Shown piece by piece: positions 16,949 through 25,615 of a stretch of DNA of 64,000 nucleotides. Source of the DNA: DASVBE01 sp963770375 (GTDB lineage: Bacteria > Actinomycetota > Actinomycetes > Streptosporangiales > Streptosporangiaceae); assembly GCA_963770375.1 (NCBI GenBank), contig CAVYPM010000027.1, positions 1 to 64,000 on the forward strand, in the 5' to 3' direction. Under the pieces are notes generated by a model, which saw only the letters and a list, made by a program, of their open reading frames with translations, was not told where the DNA came from and made no database searches. Position 1 is the stretch's first letter, and every line of letters begins with the position of its first letter. The translations under genes and the position numbers were made by a program.

Positions 16949-18541
16949 TTATTCGTCCAGGTCCACGGCGCGGCCGGCCTTTGCGCCGATGGCCGAGGTG
17001 ATCTCGGCCAGCACGCCGGCCGGCAGGCCCGAGTCGACGGTCAGCACGATCAGCGCGTCGCCGCCGCGGTGGTCCCGGCAGACCTGCATGCCGGCGATGT
17101 TGATCTGCTGGCCGCCGAGGATCTGGCCGACGATGCCGACGATGCCGGGCCGGTCGGTGTAGGTGAAGAACGCCATGTGCTCGGCCGGGGCGATCTCCAT
17201 CTCGAACCCGTTGACCTCGACCAGCCGCTCCTGCTGCCGCCGGCCGGTCAGCGTGCCGCCGACCGAGATGACCTGGCCGTCCGGCAGCACCCCGCGCAGC
17301 GTCACCACGTTGCGCCAGTCCGGGCTGTCCGGGCTGGCGGTCAGGGTCACCTCGATGCCGCGCTCCTTGGCCAGCAGCGGCGCGTTCACGTACGTGACCG
17401 GGTCCTCGACAATGCGGCCGAACACCCCCTTGAGCGCGGCGAGCTGGAGCACGCTGACGTCCAGCGCGGCGATCTCGCCGCGGACCTCCAGCTCCAGGCT
17501 GGCCGCGATGCCGCCGGCCAGCGCGGTGAAGATCGCGCCGAGCTTCTCGGCCAGCGGCAGCCCGGGCCGGATCGTCTCGTCCACCGGGCCGCCCTGGACG
17601 TTGACCGCCTCGGGCACGAACTCGCCGTCCAGCGCCAGCCGGACCGACCGGGCCACCTGCACCCCGGCCTTCTCCTGCGCCTCGGCGGTACTGGCGCCCA
17701 GGTGCGGGGTGGCGACCACGGACGGCAGCCGAAGCAGCGGGCTGCCGTCGGGCGGCTCGGTGGCGTACACGTCCAGACCGGCGCCGCGGACCCGGCCGCT
17801 GGCCAGGGCCCCGGCCAGCGCCGCCTCGTCGAGGATGCCGCCCCGCGCGGCGTTGATGATCAGCACCCCGGGCTTGACCCGGGCCAGCTCGCGGGCGCCG
17901 AGCAGGCCCGCCGTCTCAGCGTTCTTCGGCAGGTGCACGCTGATCACGTCGGACTCGGCGAGCAGCTCGTCCAGGCTGACCAGGCGGACGCCGGCCTGCG
18001 CGGCCCGGGCCGGGGCCAGGTACGGGTCGTAGGCGATGACCCGCATGCCGAACGCGGCCAGCCGGTCGGCGACCAGCATGCCGATCCGGCCCAGGCCCAG
18101 GATGCCGGCCACCTTGTCCTGCAGCTCGACGCCGGTGAACGCGGACCGGTTCCACTGCCCGGCCTGCAGCGACGCGGCCGCCTGCGGCACGTTCCTGGCC
18201 ACCGCCAGCAGCAGCGCGATCGCGTGCTCGGCGGCGCTGGTGATGTTCGAGGTGGGCGCGTTGACCACCATCACGCCGGCCTTGGTGGCGGCGTCGATGT
18301 CCACGTTGTCCAGGCCGACCCCGGCCCGGGCGACCACGCGCAGCCGCGGGCCGTGCGCCAGTGCCTCGGCGTCGATCCGGGTGGCACTGCGCACGATGAC
18401 CGCGTCAGCCTCGGCCAGCGCGGGCAGCAGGGCCGCCCGGTCGGCGCCGTCGGCGTAGCGGACCTCGAAGGAGGCGGCTTCCAGCTGGGCGATCCCGGCC
18501 GGGGAGAGCTCTTCGGCGACCAGGACGATGGGTGCGGGCAA
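16949..18541 (-). CDS. serA: D-3-phosphoglycerate dehydrogenase
   Basis: First enzyme of serine biosynthesis (3-phosphoglycerate to 3-phosphohydroxypyruvate, NAD-dependent). It is the long form (530 residues): substrate and NAD domains with ILGLGRIGMLVADRLAAFGM, catalytic Arg in NAARGGILDE, Glu/His in DVYATEPPDG and TPHLGASTAE, then an intervening domain and a C-terminal ACT domain (FFTYTDRPGIVGIVGQILG) for serine feedback. I chose TTG at 18541 because GGAG lies 6 bases upstream and MPAPIVLVAEELSP is the usual family N-terminus. An ATG at 18607 would add 22 unlikely residues. Confidence 0.95.
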   Translation of the reverse strand: MPAPIVLVAEELSPAGIAQLEAASFEVRYADGADRAALLPALAEADAVIVRSATRIDAEALAHGPRLRVVARAGVGLDNVDIDAATKAGVMVVNAPTSNITSAAEHAIALLLAVARNVPQAAASLQAGQWNRSAFTGVELQDKVAGILGLGRIGMLVADRLAAFGMRVIAYDPYLAPARAAQAGVRLVSLDELLAESDVISVHLPKNAETAGLLGARELARVKPGVLIINAARGGILDEAALAGALASGRVRGAGLDVYATEPPDGSPLLRLPSVVATPHLGASTAEAQEKAGVQVARSVRLALDGEFVPEAVNVQGGPVDETIRPGLPLAEKLGAIFTALAGGIAASLELEVRGEIAALDVSVLQLAALKGVFGRIVEDPVTYVNAPLLAKERGIEVTLTASPDSPDWRNVVTLRGVLPDGQVISVGGTLTGRRQQERLVEVNGFEMEIAPAEHMAFFTYTDRPGIVGIVGQILGGQQINIAGMQVCRDHRGGDALIVLTVDSGLPAGVLAEITSAIGAKAGRAVDLDE

Positions 18542-18603
18542 AGGGGACTCCGTGTTCGCGACCGTAGGCCGGACTGAGTGTAACGAGCAGCGCGGCGGGT
18601 TTC

Positions 18604-19713
18604 TCACCCGGCCGCCGGAGCGTCCCAGGTGACCGGGATGCCGTGCGGCGACGCGGTGCCCAGCACCCGCTCGGCACCGCCCGGCCAGGTGGTCAGCGTG
18701 ACCTGGTAGCGGCCCTGCCGGGACGGCTCCAGCCGCAGGTGGGCGAACCCGGCCGAGCCGTCCGCCGCGCCGCCGAGCTCTTCCATGCGGCGGTCAACGG
18801 CGGCGCGCTGGCCCGCGTCCAGGTACTGCCACACGATCGAGTGCCACAGCACGGTCCAGGTCCCGGCGGCCAGCCTGATCCGGCCTGCCGTGTCCGCGGC
18901 GGTCTCCTGCCGCAGCTCGGCCGGGACCTCGGCGGCCAGCGCCAGCGCGCTGCGCAGCCGGGCCATCCGGGCCTCCTGGTCCGGCCAGACGTAGGCCATC
19001 AGCCGGAGCCGGCCGTCGGCCGTGGCCGGGTCGATCGGGTGCAGGTCACCGCCGCTGCGCTCGGTCACCCGCACGGTGGCGGCCGGCGGCGGGACCCCCT
19101 GCCAGGCGCCGGGCAGCACGACCAGCGCGCCGGGGTCGCCGTAGCAGCCCGCGTCGCCGGGGATGTGGAACCGGTCCGCGCGCAGGTTCAGGCCCGCGCT
19201 GGAGCCGATCTCGAACAGCCGGACCGGGCGCGGCGCCGCCGCCACCAGGTGGCAGAGCCCGCCGATCAGCGCGGCGCCGCGGCCGGTCTCGTTGGTCTGC
19301 GGCGGCCCGTCCAGCCAGGCCCGGATGCCGGCCGCCCGGCCGGCCAGCAGCGCGCGCAGCGCGGCCCAGGCGGCCCGGCCGCCGGGCCCCGGGTCGGCCG
19401 TGCCGCCCGCCGACGGGTAGAACGCGGCCAGATCCGGCGCCTGGCCGGACAGCACCAGCGCGTGCGCGCCGCCCATCATGCGCAGGGCCAGCGCGCTGGG
19501 CCCGCGGTCGGTCAGGTGCCCGTCGAGCACGGCCGCGGTGGGCCCGCCATCCCGCAGGTCGGCCGCGGCCGCCTCGAGCAGGTCCCCGTACAGCGGGCTG
19601 CCGAGCACCCGGCAGGCCTCGCCCTGCTGGCGCAGCAGCCGCACGGTGCGCTCCAGCGGGGATTCCGGGAAGCGCCCGGGGGGCGGGTGGGGCGGGGCCG
19701 GCACAACGGTCAC
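18604..19713 (-). CDS. DUF2332 family protein
   Basis: A 369-residue cytoplasmic protein matching the DUF2332 family common in actinobacteria and proteobacteria; function unknown. Characteristic segments are SPLYGDLLEAAAADL, TNETGRGAALIGGL, VRLFEIGSSAGLNLRADRFH (a methyltransferase-like glycine loop), MAYVWPDQEARMARLRSAL and TWTVLWHSIVWQYL. The EIGSSAGLNL motif suggests a SAM-binding or Rossmann-related fold, but no reaction is established. It is 62 bases upstream of serA on the same strand. Confidence 0.88.
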   Translation of the reverse strand: MTVVPAPPHPPPGRFPESPLERTVRLLRQQGEACRVLGSPLYGDLLEAAAADLRDGGPTAAVLDGHLTDRGPSALALRMMGGAHALVLSGQAPDLAAFYPSAGGTADPGPGGRAAWAALRALLAGRAAGIRAWLDGPPQTNETGRGAALIGGLCHLVAAAPRPVRLFEIGSSAGLNLRADRFHIPGDAGCYGDPGALVVLPGAWQGVPPPAATVRVTERSGGDLHPIDPATADGRLRLMAYVWPDQEARMARLRSALALAAEVPAELRQETAADTAGRIRLAAGTWTVLWHSIVWQYLDAGQRAAVDRRMEELGGAADGSAGFAHLRLEPSRQGRYQVTLTTWPGGAERVLGTASPHGIPVTWDAPAAG

Positions 19714-19762
19714 TATGGCAGCCCCGCCACGGCGTACCGAGGGCGGTCAGCCGGGACAGTAT

Positions 19763-22513
19763 TCAGGGCACCAGTGGTGGCGGCCCAACTGGGGCAGCCG
19801 GGGTTGGCGGCGGAATCGGCGGAACTGTGCCGTCCGTCGGGTCGATGGGGTCGATCGGCTCGATCGGCGCGGCCGCGAACGGCAGCGGCGGATCGATGCC
19901 GGGCAGCGTCTCGACCTCGCGGGCCGGCATCGGCCGGGCGATCAGGAAGCCCTGGCCCAGGCCGCAGCCCATGTCGCGGAGCGCGTCCAGCTGCTCGGCC
20001 CGCTCGATGCCCTCGGCCACCACCTCGATGCCCAGCTCCCGGCCGACCTGGACGATGGTCCGGGTGAGCATGCCCAGCGTGGGGTCATGGTCCAGGCCCG
20101 CCACGAAGGACGGGTCGATCTTGATGATGTCCACCGGCAGCTGCCGCAGGTAGGCCAGCGACGCGTAGCCGGTGCCAAAGTCGTCGATGGCCAGCCGGAG
20201 GCCGCGGCGGCGCAGCGCGGCCAGGCCGGCCACCATCGGCGCGGCGCCCTCGATCAGCACCCGCTCGGCGATCTCCAGGGTCAGTGCGCCGGGGTCCAGG
20301 CCGGTCTCGTCCAGCACCGCGGTCACCGAGTCGGTGAACCGCGCCGCGCTGAGCTGCCGGCGGGAGAAGTTGACGGACACGGTGATTGCCCGGCCGGAGT
20401 CCTGCCAGGCCACCGCCTGGCGGCAGGCCTCGCGCAGCACCCAGTCGCCGAGCTCGACGATCAGACCGGAGTCCTCGGCCACGCCGAGGAACTCGGCGGG
20501 CGGCACCGGCTCGCCCGACCTGCTCCACCGGACCAGCGCCTCGGCGCCGAGCACCCGGCCGGTGTTCAGGTCCACCACCGGCTGGTACGCCAGCTCGAGC
20601 TCCCGCTCGGTGATCGCCCGGCGCAGGTCGCTGGCCAGCTCGACGCGGCGGACCACGTCGGCGTGCATGTGCGCGGCGAACACCTCGACCCGGCCGCCGC
20701 CGGCCTCCTTGGCCCGGGACATCGCCACGTCCGCGTTGCGCATCAGGTCGCCATGGCCGCCGCCGTTCGCGAAGGCCACGCCGACGCTGGCGGTCAGCGG
20801 CACGTCCCGGTCGGCCACCATGAACGGCGCCTCGGCCACGGCCAGGGTCAGCCGCTCGGCGATGTCGACGATCTCGCCCGCGCTGGCCGCGCCGTCGACC
20901 AGCAGGGCGAACTCGTCGCCGCCCCACCGGGCCACGGTGACCTCGGACGGCACCGCGGCCCGCAGCCGCCGGGCGGCCTGGGTCAGCAGCAGGTCGCCGG
21001 CCCCGTGCCCGACCGAGTCGTTCACCTCGGTGAACCCGTCCAGGTCCAGGAAGATCGCCCCGGCCGTGCCGCGCGGCCCGGCCGCGAACATGTCCCTCGC
21101 CCGGTCTTCCAGGTAGACCCGGTTGGGCAGCCCGGTCAGCGCGTCGTGGAAGGTCAGGTGGGTCACCTGGCGGCGCAGCGCGACCTGGTCGCTGACGTCG
21201 CGCGCGGTGACCAGCAGCTGGTCCGGGGCGCCCGGGTCGTGGTAGCGGGACACCAGCGCCTCGGCGTGCCGCCAGGTGCCGTCCGCGGACCTGACCCGGC
21301 AGCTGAACCGGCCCGACGGCTGGCCGCGGCGGACCGCGGTCTGCACCGCCCGGGTGCTGGCCACCAGGTCCTCCGGGTGCACAAGGTCGGCCAGGCGGCG
21401 CCCGGCCAGGTCCCCCGCGGCGTAGCCGTACCTGGCACTGGCCGGGCTGGCCCACCTGATCGTCCCGTCCAGGCCGCAGACCAGCACGACGTCGGCGATC
21501 CGGTCGGCCAGCACACGGAACTGGCGGCCCGCCTCCTGCCGCCCGGCGGCCGCGGCGCGGTCCCTGATCTGCAGCCCGGCCACCCGGCCGGCCAGCGCCA
21601 GCAGGGCGGTGCCGCCGGCCAGGCCGAGCACCGGAGCCGGGTTCAGGTCGCCCGCGATCGCGGCGCCGATCACGGCCAGCGCGGCCAGCGCCGCGGCCAC
21701 CGTGGCGGCCACCGTGACCAGGGCCGCACCGGACCGGGGCGGATCCCGGCGGGCCAGCGCGGTGACGCCGCGCATCGGCGGGCTGCCGTCGAGCAGCCGG
21801 ACCCGGCCGGCCGCGACCAGCGGGGTGCAGGCCAGCAGGCAGAACGCGGCCAGCGCGGTGAACTGCACGGCGATGCCGGGGTCCGCGGCGGTGGCCCGGG
21901 CCCCGACGGCCAGCGCGTCGCTGACCGTCATGGCGCACAGCGCCAGGTACGGGGCCAGCCCGCGGCGGCCCGCAGCGATAGCGAACGGCAGCGTGATGGC
22001 CAGTGCGGCCAGGTCCACCAGCGGATGGATGAGGACCAGCGCGAACCCGCCCGCGCCGTCGCCGGACCGGCGGTACGCCGAATCGAACAGGGTGACCCAG
22101 CCGACCACGAACAGCCCGGCGGCCAGCACGTAGCCGTCGGTGAGGCGGGCCAGCGCATCCCCGGCCTTGATCGGCGGCAGCGTCCCGCCCGTGGTGCCCG
22201 TGGTGCCAATAACAGTGCCCGCGGGCCCGGGCCGCCCCACGGCGGCCATCGTTATCAGGCCCGCGACCAGCACCGGGACGGCCAGAAGTGAGGCCAGGTC
22301 ACCGAAGCTGACCGGGACCGCGGTGCCGTCAAGCGCCCCGGTGATGGCCCGTTCGGCGATCAGCCCGGCCCCCCAGGCCAGCGCGGCCAGGGCCAGCCAG
22401 CGCATCGGGGAGCGGGCCAGCGGCACCCAGCGGGACCCGCGCAACAGAACGGCCGCGGTGGCCAGCGAGGCGACCGCGGCAACCGCGACCTCCACGGCGA
22501 CAACCGTGGTCAT
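19763..22513 (-). CDS. Membrane PAS-GGDEF-EAL c-di-GMP protein (RmdB-like)
   Basis: A 916-residue c-di-GMP turnover enzyme anchored by about seven to eight N-terminal helices (residues 1-290). Then come a PAS domain (about 330-440, VLADRIADVVLVCGLDGTIR), a GGDEF domain (RWGGDEFALL near 530, with intact GGDEF) and an EAL domain (GAEALVRWSR near 656, DDFGTGYASLAYL, KIDPSFVAGL, EGIE). Both catalytic signatures are intact, so it could make and degrade c-di-GMP. A proline-rich tail (PIEPIDPIDP) ends it. Domain order and proximity to ligA and gatCAB resemble Streptomyces RmdB (SCO5495), which acts mainly as a phosphodiesterase. ATG at 22513 is preferred because it begins the first membrane helix. 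Confidence 0.92.
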   Translation of the reverse strand: MTTVVAVEVAVAAVASLATAAVLLRGSRWVPLARSPMRWLALAALAWGAGLIAERAITGALDGTAVPVSFGDLASLLAVPVLVAGLITMAAVGRPGPAGTVIGTTGTTGGTLPPIKAGDALARLTDGYVLAAGLFVVGWVTLFDSAYRRSGDGAGGFALVLIHPLVDLAALAITLPFAIAAGRRGLAPYLALCAMTVSDALAVGARATAADPGIAVQFTALAAFCLLACTPLVAAGRVRLLDGSPPMRGVTALARRDPPRSGAALVTVAATVAAALAALAVIGAAIAGDLNPAPVLGLAGGTALLALAGRVAGLQIRDRAAAAGRQEAGRQFRVLADRIADVVLVCGLDGTIRWASPASARYGYAAGDLAGRRLADLVHPEDLVASTRAVQTAVRRGQPSGRFSCRVRSADGTWRHAEALVSRYHDPGAPDQLLVTARDVSDQVALRRQVTHLTFHDALTGLPNRVYLEDRARDMFAAGPRGTAGAIFLDLDGFTEVNDSVGHGAGDLLLTQAARRLRAAVPSEVTVARWGGDEFALLVDGAASAGEIVDIAERLTLAVAEAPFMVADRDVPLTASVGVAFANGGGHGDLMRNADVAMSRAKEAGGGRVEVFAAHMHADVVRRVELASDLRRAITERELELAYQPVVDLNTGRVLGAEALVRWSRSGEPVPPAEFLGVAEDSGLIVELGDWVLREACRQAVAWQDSGRAITVSVNFSRRQLSAARFTDSVTAVLDETGLDPGALTLEIAERVLIEGAAPMVAGLAALRRRGLRLAIDDFGTGYASLAYLRQLPVDIIKIDPSFVAGLDHDPTLGMLTRTIVQVGRELGIEVVAEGIERAEQLDALRDMGCGLGQGFLIARPMPAREVETLPGIDPPLPFAAAPIEPIDPIDPTDGTVPPIPPPTPAAPVGPPPLVP

Positions 22514-22867
22514 CGGGCATCGCCAGGCCAATCCGAGCGCACCAGGCCTCCTGTCGATGCTTCGTCTGCCATTTCTGATGCTGTGCCTGGTGGCCGCAGT
22601 CACCAGGTTGTGGCACCGGCCCGGCCGCAGCACGGCGCTGGGCTGCAGGGCGCGGTGGCTGTCTGCTCCCCGGGGATCAGCACTGACCGGCGGGCGCGGC
22701 GGGTAGCCACCAGCGAAGCGGGACTCCGGTACGCGATGAGCTAATCATCTCTTACTCTACGTGCCCGAGGTCACGCTTAGATTGAGGAAGGGCCTACACC
22801 AGGAGACAACTTCCGGAACGCGAGTGCGCTGGTTTCCCTGGATTCTCAGGAGGTTCTGAGCTGGGCT

Positions 22868-23797
22868 TCAGTATTCGCCGGTGATCATATTGAGCAGCGG
22901 CTCACCCGCGCAAAACCTTTCTATCTGGGCCCTGATCAGAGCTAGTGATGACCGTACCGAAGCCGGAGTCGAGCCGGCGATATGCGGGGTGAGAAACACG
23001 TTGGGCCGGGCCCAGAGCGGGCTGTCCGCGCCCAGCGGCTCGGGGTCGGTCACGTCCAGCGCGGCGCTCAGCCGCCCGGCCGTCAGCTCCGCCTCCAGCG
23101 CCCGCTGATCGACCAGCACGCCCCGGGCGCCGTTGACGAACAGCGCGCCGTCCTTCATCGCGGCCAGGAACGCGGCGTCCACCATGCCGATCGTCTCGCT
23201 GGTCACCGGGGCCAGCAGGACCACCACGTCGGCCCAGGGCAGCAGCCCGGCCACGTCCGCGATCGCGCTCACCCCGTCCCTGGCCCGCCGGGCCACCCGG
23301 CGGATCTCCACCTCGAAGCCGTCGAGCCGGCGCTCGAGCGCCGCGCCGATCGACCCGTAGCCGACGATCAGCACCCGCCGTCCGGCCAGCGCGCCGGTGA
23401 ACTTCTGGCTCCACCGGGCGGCCCGCTGCTCGGCCGCGAAGAACGGGAACTCCCTGATCGACGCGAGCATCGCGCCGACCACCCACTCGGCGGTGCCCGC
23501 GTCGTGCGCGCCGCGCGCGTTGCACAGCGTCACCCCGGCGGGCACCCAGGGCCGGATGCGGTCGATCCCGGCGATCTGCGTCTGGACCACCCGCAGTTCC
23601 GGCAGCGCGGCCAGGCCGGCGAGGGCCGGCTCCTGCGGGAAGAACGGCAGTACGCAGAACTGCACCTTGGCGGCGCTGGCGGGCAGGCTGGTGTCACCGT
23701 CCGCGGCGGCCTGGTCCAGGTTCACGATCTCGGTCTGCACCCCGGCCAGGCCCGCGACGGCCTCCGCCACCTGCTCGGTCGGCACCCAGACCAGCAC
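22868..23797 (-). CDS. D-2-hydroxyacid dehydrogenase family protein
   Basis: A 309-residue NAD(P)-dependent dehydrogenase. The glycine motif is VLIVGYGSIGAALERRL. Catalytic Arg lies in VNGARGVLVDQRAL, the Glu region is DVTDPEPLGAD and the His is in TPHIAGSTPAS. The N-terminal domain is shorter and less conserved than in SerA, so it is not a second phosphoglycerate dehydrogenase; glyoxylate or hydroxypyruvate reductase activity is possible. GTG at 23797 follows GAGATGAGGTGA. It lies downstream of metG but a strong hairpin separates them. Confidence 0.88.
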   Translation of the reverse strand: MLVWVPTEQVAEAVAGLAGVQTEIVNLDQAAADGDTSLPASAAKVQFCVLPFFPQEPALAGLAALPELRVVQTQIAGIDRIRPWVPAGVTLCNARGAHDAGTAEWVVGAMLASIREFPFFAAEQRAARWSQKFTGALAGRRVLIVGYGSIGAALERRLDGFEVEIRRVARRARDGVSAIADVAGLLPWADVVVLLAPVTSETIGMVDAAFLAAMKDGALFVNGARGVLVDQRALEAELTAGRLSAALDVTDPEPLGADSPLWARPNVFLTPHIAGSTPASVRSSLALIRAQIERFCAGEPLLNMITGEY

Positions 23798-23859
23798 GCG
23801 TCACCTCATCTCTCCCCGCGGCCACCGACGCTACCCTCCCCGCCAGGACCCGCGGCGAA

Positions 23860-23903
23860 CGAAGTGCCGTTGCTTCAGATAGAAGTGAAGCAACGGCACT
23901 TCG
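23860..23903 (-). terminator. Large hairpin immediately after metG
   Basis: An 18-bp perfect inverted repeat (arms CGAAGTGCCGTTGCTTCA and its complement) with an 8-base loop begins one base past the metG stop codon. No T-run follows on the minus strand. It probably ends or attenuates metG transcription before the dehydrogenase gene. Confidence 0.7.
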
Positions 23904-23904
23904 C

Positions 23905-25463
23905 TCAGGACGCGGGCGGTGCGTCGAGCCGGGGGTACAGGGGCTCCGGGGCGGGCAGGCGGCCCGAGGAGCCGTCGCAGGCGGCGGCCACCTTCGCGGA
24001 CAGGCCGGGGAGGAACGGCGCCAGCTCCGCGGCCAGCGTCCGGCAGGCCCCGGTCAGCGCCGCCAGCACGGCGTCCAGCTGCCCTGCCGCCACCGGGTCA
24101 CCACCGGCGGCTCGGCCCGGGCCAGCCGCCACGGCGCGGTGTCCTCGATGCACCGGTTGGCCTGGCCGGTCAGCGCGGCCAGGGCGGCCGTCGCGGCGCG
24201 GAAGTCCGGCCGGGCCAGCGCCGCCGCGGTTTCGGCCGGCAGCCGGTCGCACGCAGCGGCCAGCTCCGCCGCCGCCGGGTCCCGCCGGCGGCCAGGTCCC
24301 CGGCGGCGGGCACCACGCCGTCCCGGTAGCGGTGGACCATGCTGGTGACCCGGCTGACCAGGTTGCCGAGCCCGTTGGCCAGGTCCTCGTTGGCCCGGGC
24401 GACCAGCCGCTCCAGGGTGAAGTCGGCGTCGCCGGTCCGCGGCACCTCGCGCAGCAGCCACCAGCGGACCGCGTCCGGGCCGTACGCGGCGGCCAGCGCG
24501 GCCGGGTCGGCGGCCCGGGCGGCCGGGCCTGCCGCCGACTTGCTGATCTTCGCCCCGCCGATCGTCAGGTAGTCGTGCACGTAAATCGCGGTGGGCAGGG
24601 GCAGCCCGGCGGACAGCAGCATGGCGGGCCAGTACACCGCGTGGAACCGCAGCACGCCCTTGCCGGCCAGGTGGATCCGCTCGCCGGGCCCGGCCCACCA
24701 GCGCCGGAACGCCGGCGCCTCCGGCCCGTCACCGTAGCCGAGTGAGGTGATGTAATTGCCGAGCGCGTCCCACCAGACGTAGATGACCTGGTCCGGGTCG
24801 CCGGGCACGGGTATCCCCCAGCCCCCGGCCCGGCTGGCCGGACGGGACGCGCTGAAGTCCTCGAGCCCGCCGCCGATGAACGCGAGCACCTCATGGCGGC
24901 GGGCGGCGGGCTCGATCCGCAGCCGCCCCGAGGTGATTTCCTCCGTCAGCTGGCCGGCGTAGCGGGAAAGGCGGAAGAACCAGTTCTCCTCGGACACCGT
25001 CTCCGGCTCGGTGCCGTGCTCGGGGCAGCGGCCGCCGTCCAGCTCGGCGGGCCGGTAGAACTGCTCGCAGCCGGTGCAGTACAGCCCCTGGTAGGACTTG
25101 CGGTACAGATCGCCGCGGGCCGCGCAGGCCCGCCAGAACCGCTCCACGCCGGGCCGGTGCCGCGGGTCGCTGCTGGTCCGGATGAAGTCGTCGAACGACA
25201 GCTGGAGCGGGCCGGACAGCGCCTCGAACGCGGCGCTGTTCCGGCTGACCAGGTCGGCCACGCCGGTTGCCCTCGGCCGCCGCGGCCAGGACGTTCTTCA
25301 GCGAGTTGTCGTCGGTCCCGCTCTGCAGCCGGACCGGGTGCCCGGCCTGCCGGTAGTGCCGGGCCAGCACGTCGGCCTGCACGAACTCCAGCGCGTGGCC
25401 CAGGTGCGGGCGGCCGTTGATGTAGGGGATCGTGGTACTGAGATAGATGTCTGCCGTGCTCAT
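23905..25463 (-). CDS. metG: Methionyl-tRNA synthetase, atypical type (frameshifted)
   Basis: Class I synthetase charging tRNA-Met. HIGH-type motif in IPYINGRPHLGHALEF, then SGTDDNSLKNVLAA where most MetRSs have TDEHG. The connective zinc region includes LYCTGCEQFYRPAELDGG, followed by DQVIYVWWDALGNYITSL and KMSKS as GGAKISKSA. The anticodon-binding C-terminus includes NGLGNLVSRVTSMVHRYR. Conserved blocks fall in different frames, with shifts near 25265, 24285 and 24080. ATG at 25463 has AGGAGG 6 bases upstream. The unusual TDDNS variant suggests it could be a second MetRS paralog, in which case decay is possible. It lies downstream of gatB behind a leader and terminator. Confidence 0.85.
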
Positions 25464-25502
25464 CAGAGCCTCCTGGTGGTGGGACAGGGGGCCCCGGACA
25501 TG

Positions 25503-25529
25503 GAAAAGGGGCCCCGGTTACGGGACCCC
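25503..25529 (-). terminator. Rho-independent terminator in the metG leader
   Basis: On the minus strand GGGGTCCCG (25521-25529) pairs with CGGGGCCCC (25508-25516), with one G-U pair and a TAAC loop, followed directly by four T residues. It lies between gatB and metG, about 40 bases before metG. The same GGGGCCCCGG core recurs at 25488-25497, so competing structures can form. It may end gatB transcripts or act as an attenuator. Confidence 0.75.
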
Positions 25530-25567
25530 AGCCGGACGTCAGTCCTGGCAGCGCGATATGGCCCCGC

Positions 25568-25606
25568 TCAGCGGGGCATCATCTCGATGCGCAGCAGTGA
25601 CGTCAC
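25568..25606 (-). CDS. Putative leader peptide with Met-Met codons before metG
   Basis: A 12-codon ORF beginning GTG (MTSLLRIEMMPR, then TGA) starts 9 bases after the gatB stop and contains two adjacent Met codons near its end. Its stop codon lies in the loop of a CCCCGC-TGA-GCGGGG hairpin, and an intrinsic terminator follows at 25503-25529, all before the methionyl-tRNA synthetase gene. This order (peptide, hairpin, terminator, synthetase gene) is what ribosome-mediated attenuation would need. The ribosome binding site is weak (GGAA). The Leu-Leu and Ile codons leave a branched-chain relic as an alternative. It is tentative. Confidence 0.4.
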   Translation of the reverse strand: MTSLLRIEMMPR

Positions 25607-25615
25607 GGTTCCAGT

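Noticed and set aside
19478..22291. 937-codon open frame on the plus strand
   Set aside because: It is antisense to the GGDEF/EAL gene, has Arg/Gly/Pro/His-rich nonsense composition and no ribosome binding site. High GC lengthens such shadow frames.
25464..25615. T-box or SAM riboswitch before metG
   Set aside because: No T-box sequence (TGGNACCGCG-like) or recognisable SAM-riboswitch core is visible. The leader-peptide reading fits the bases better.
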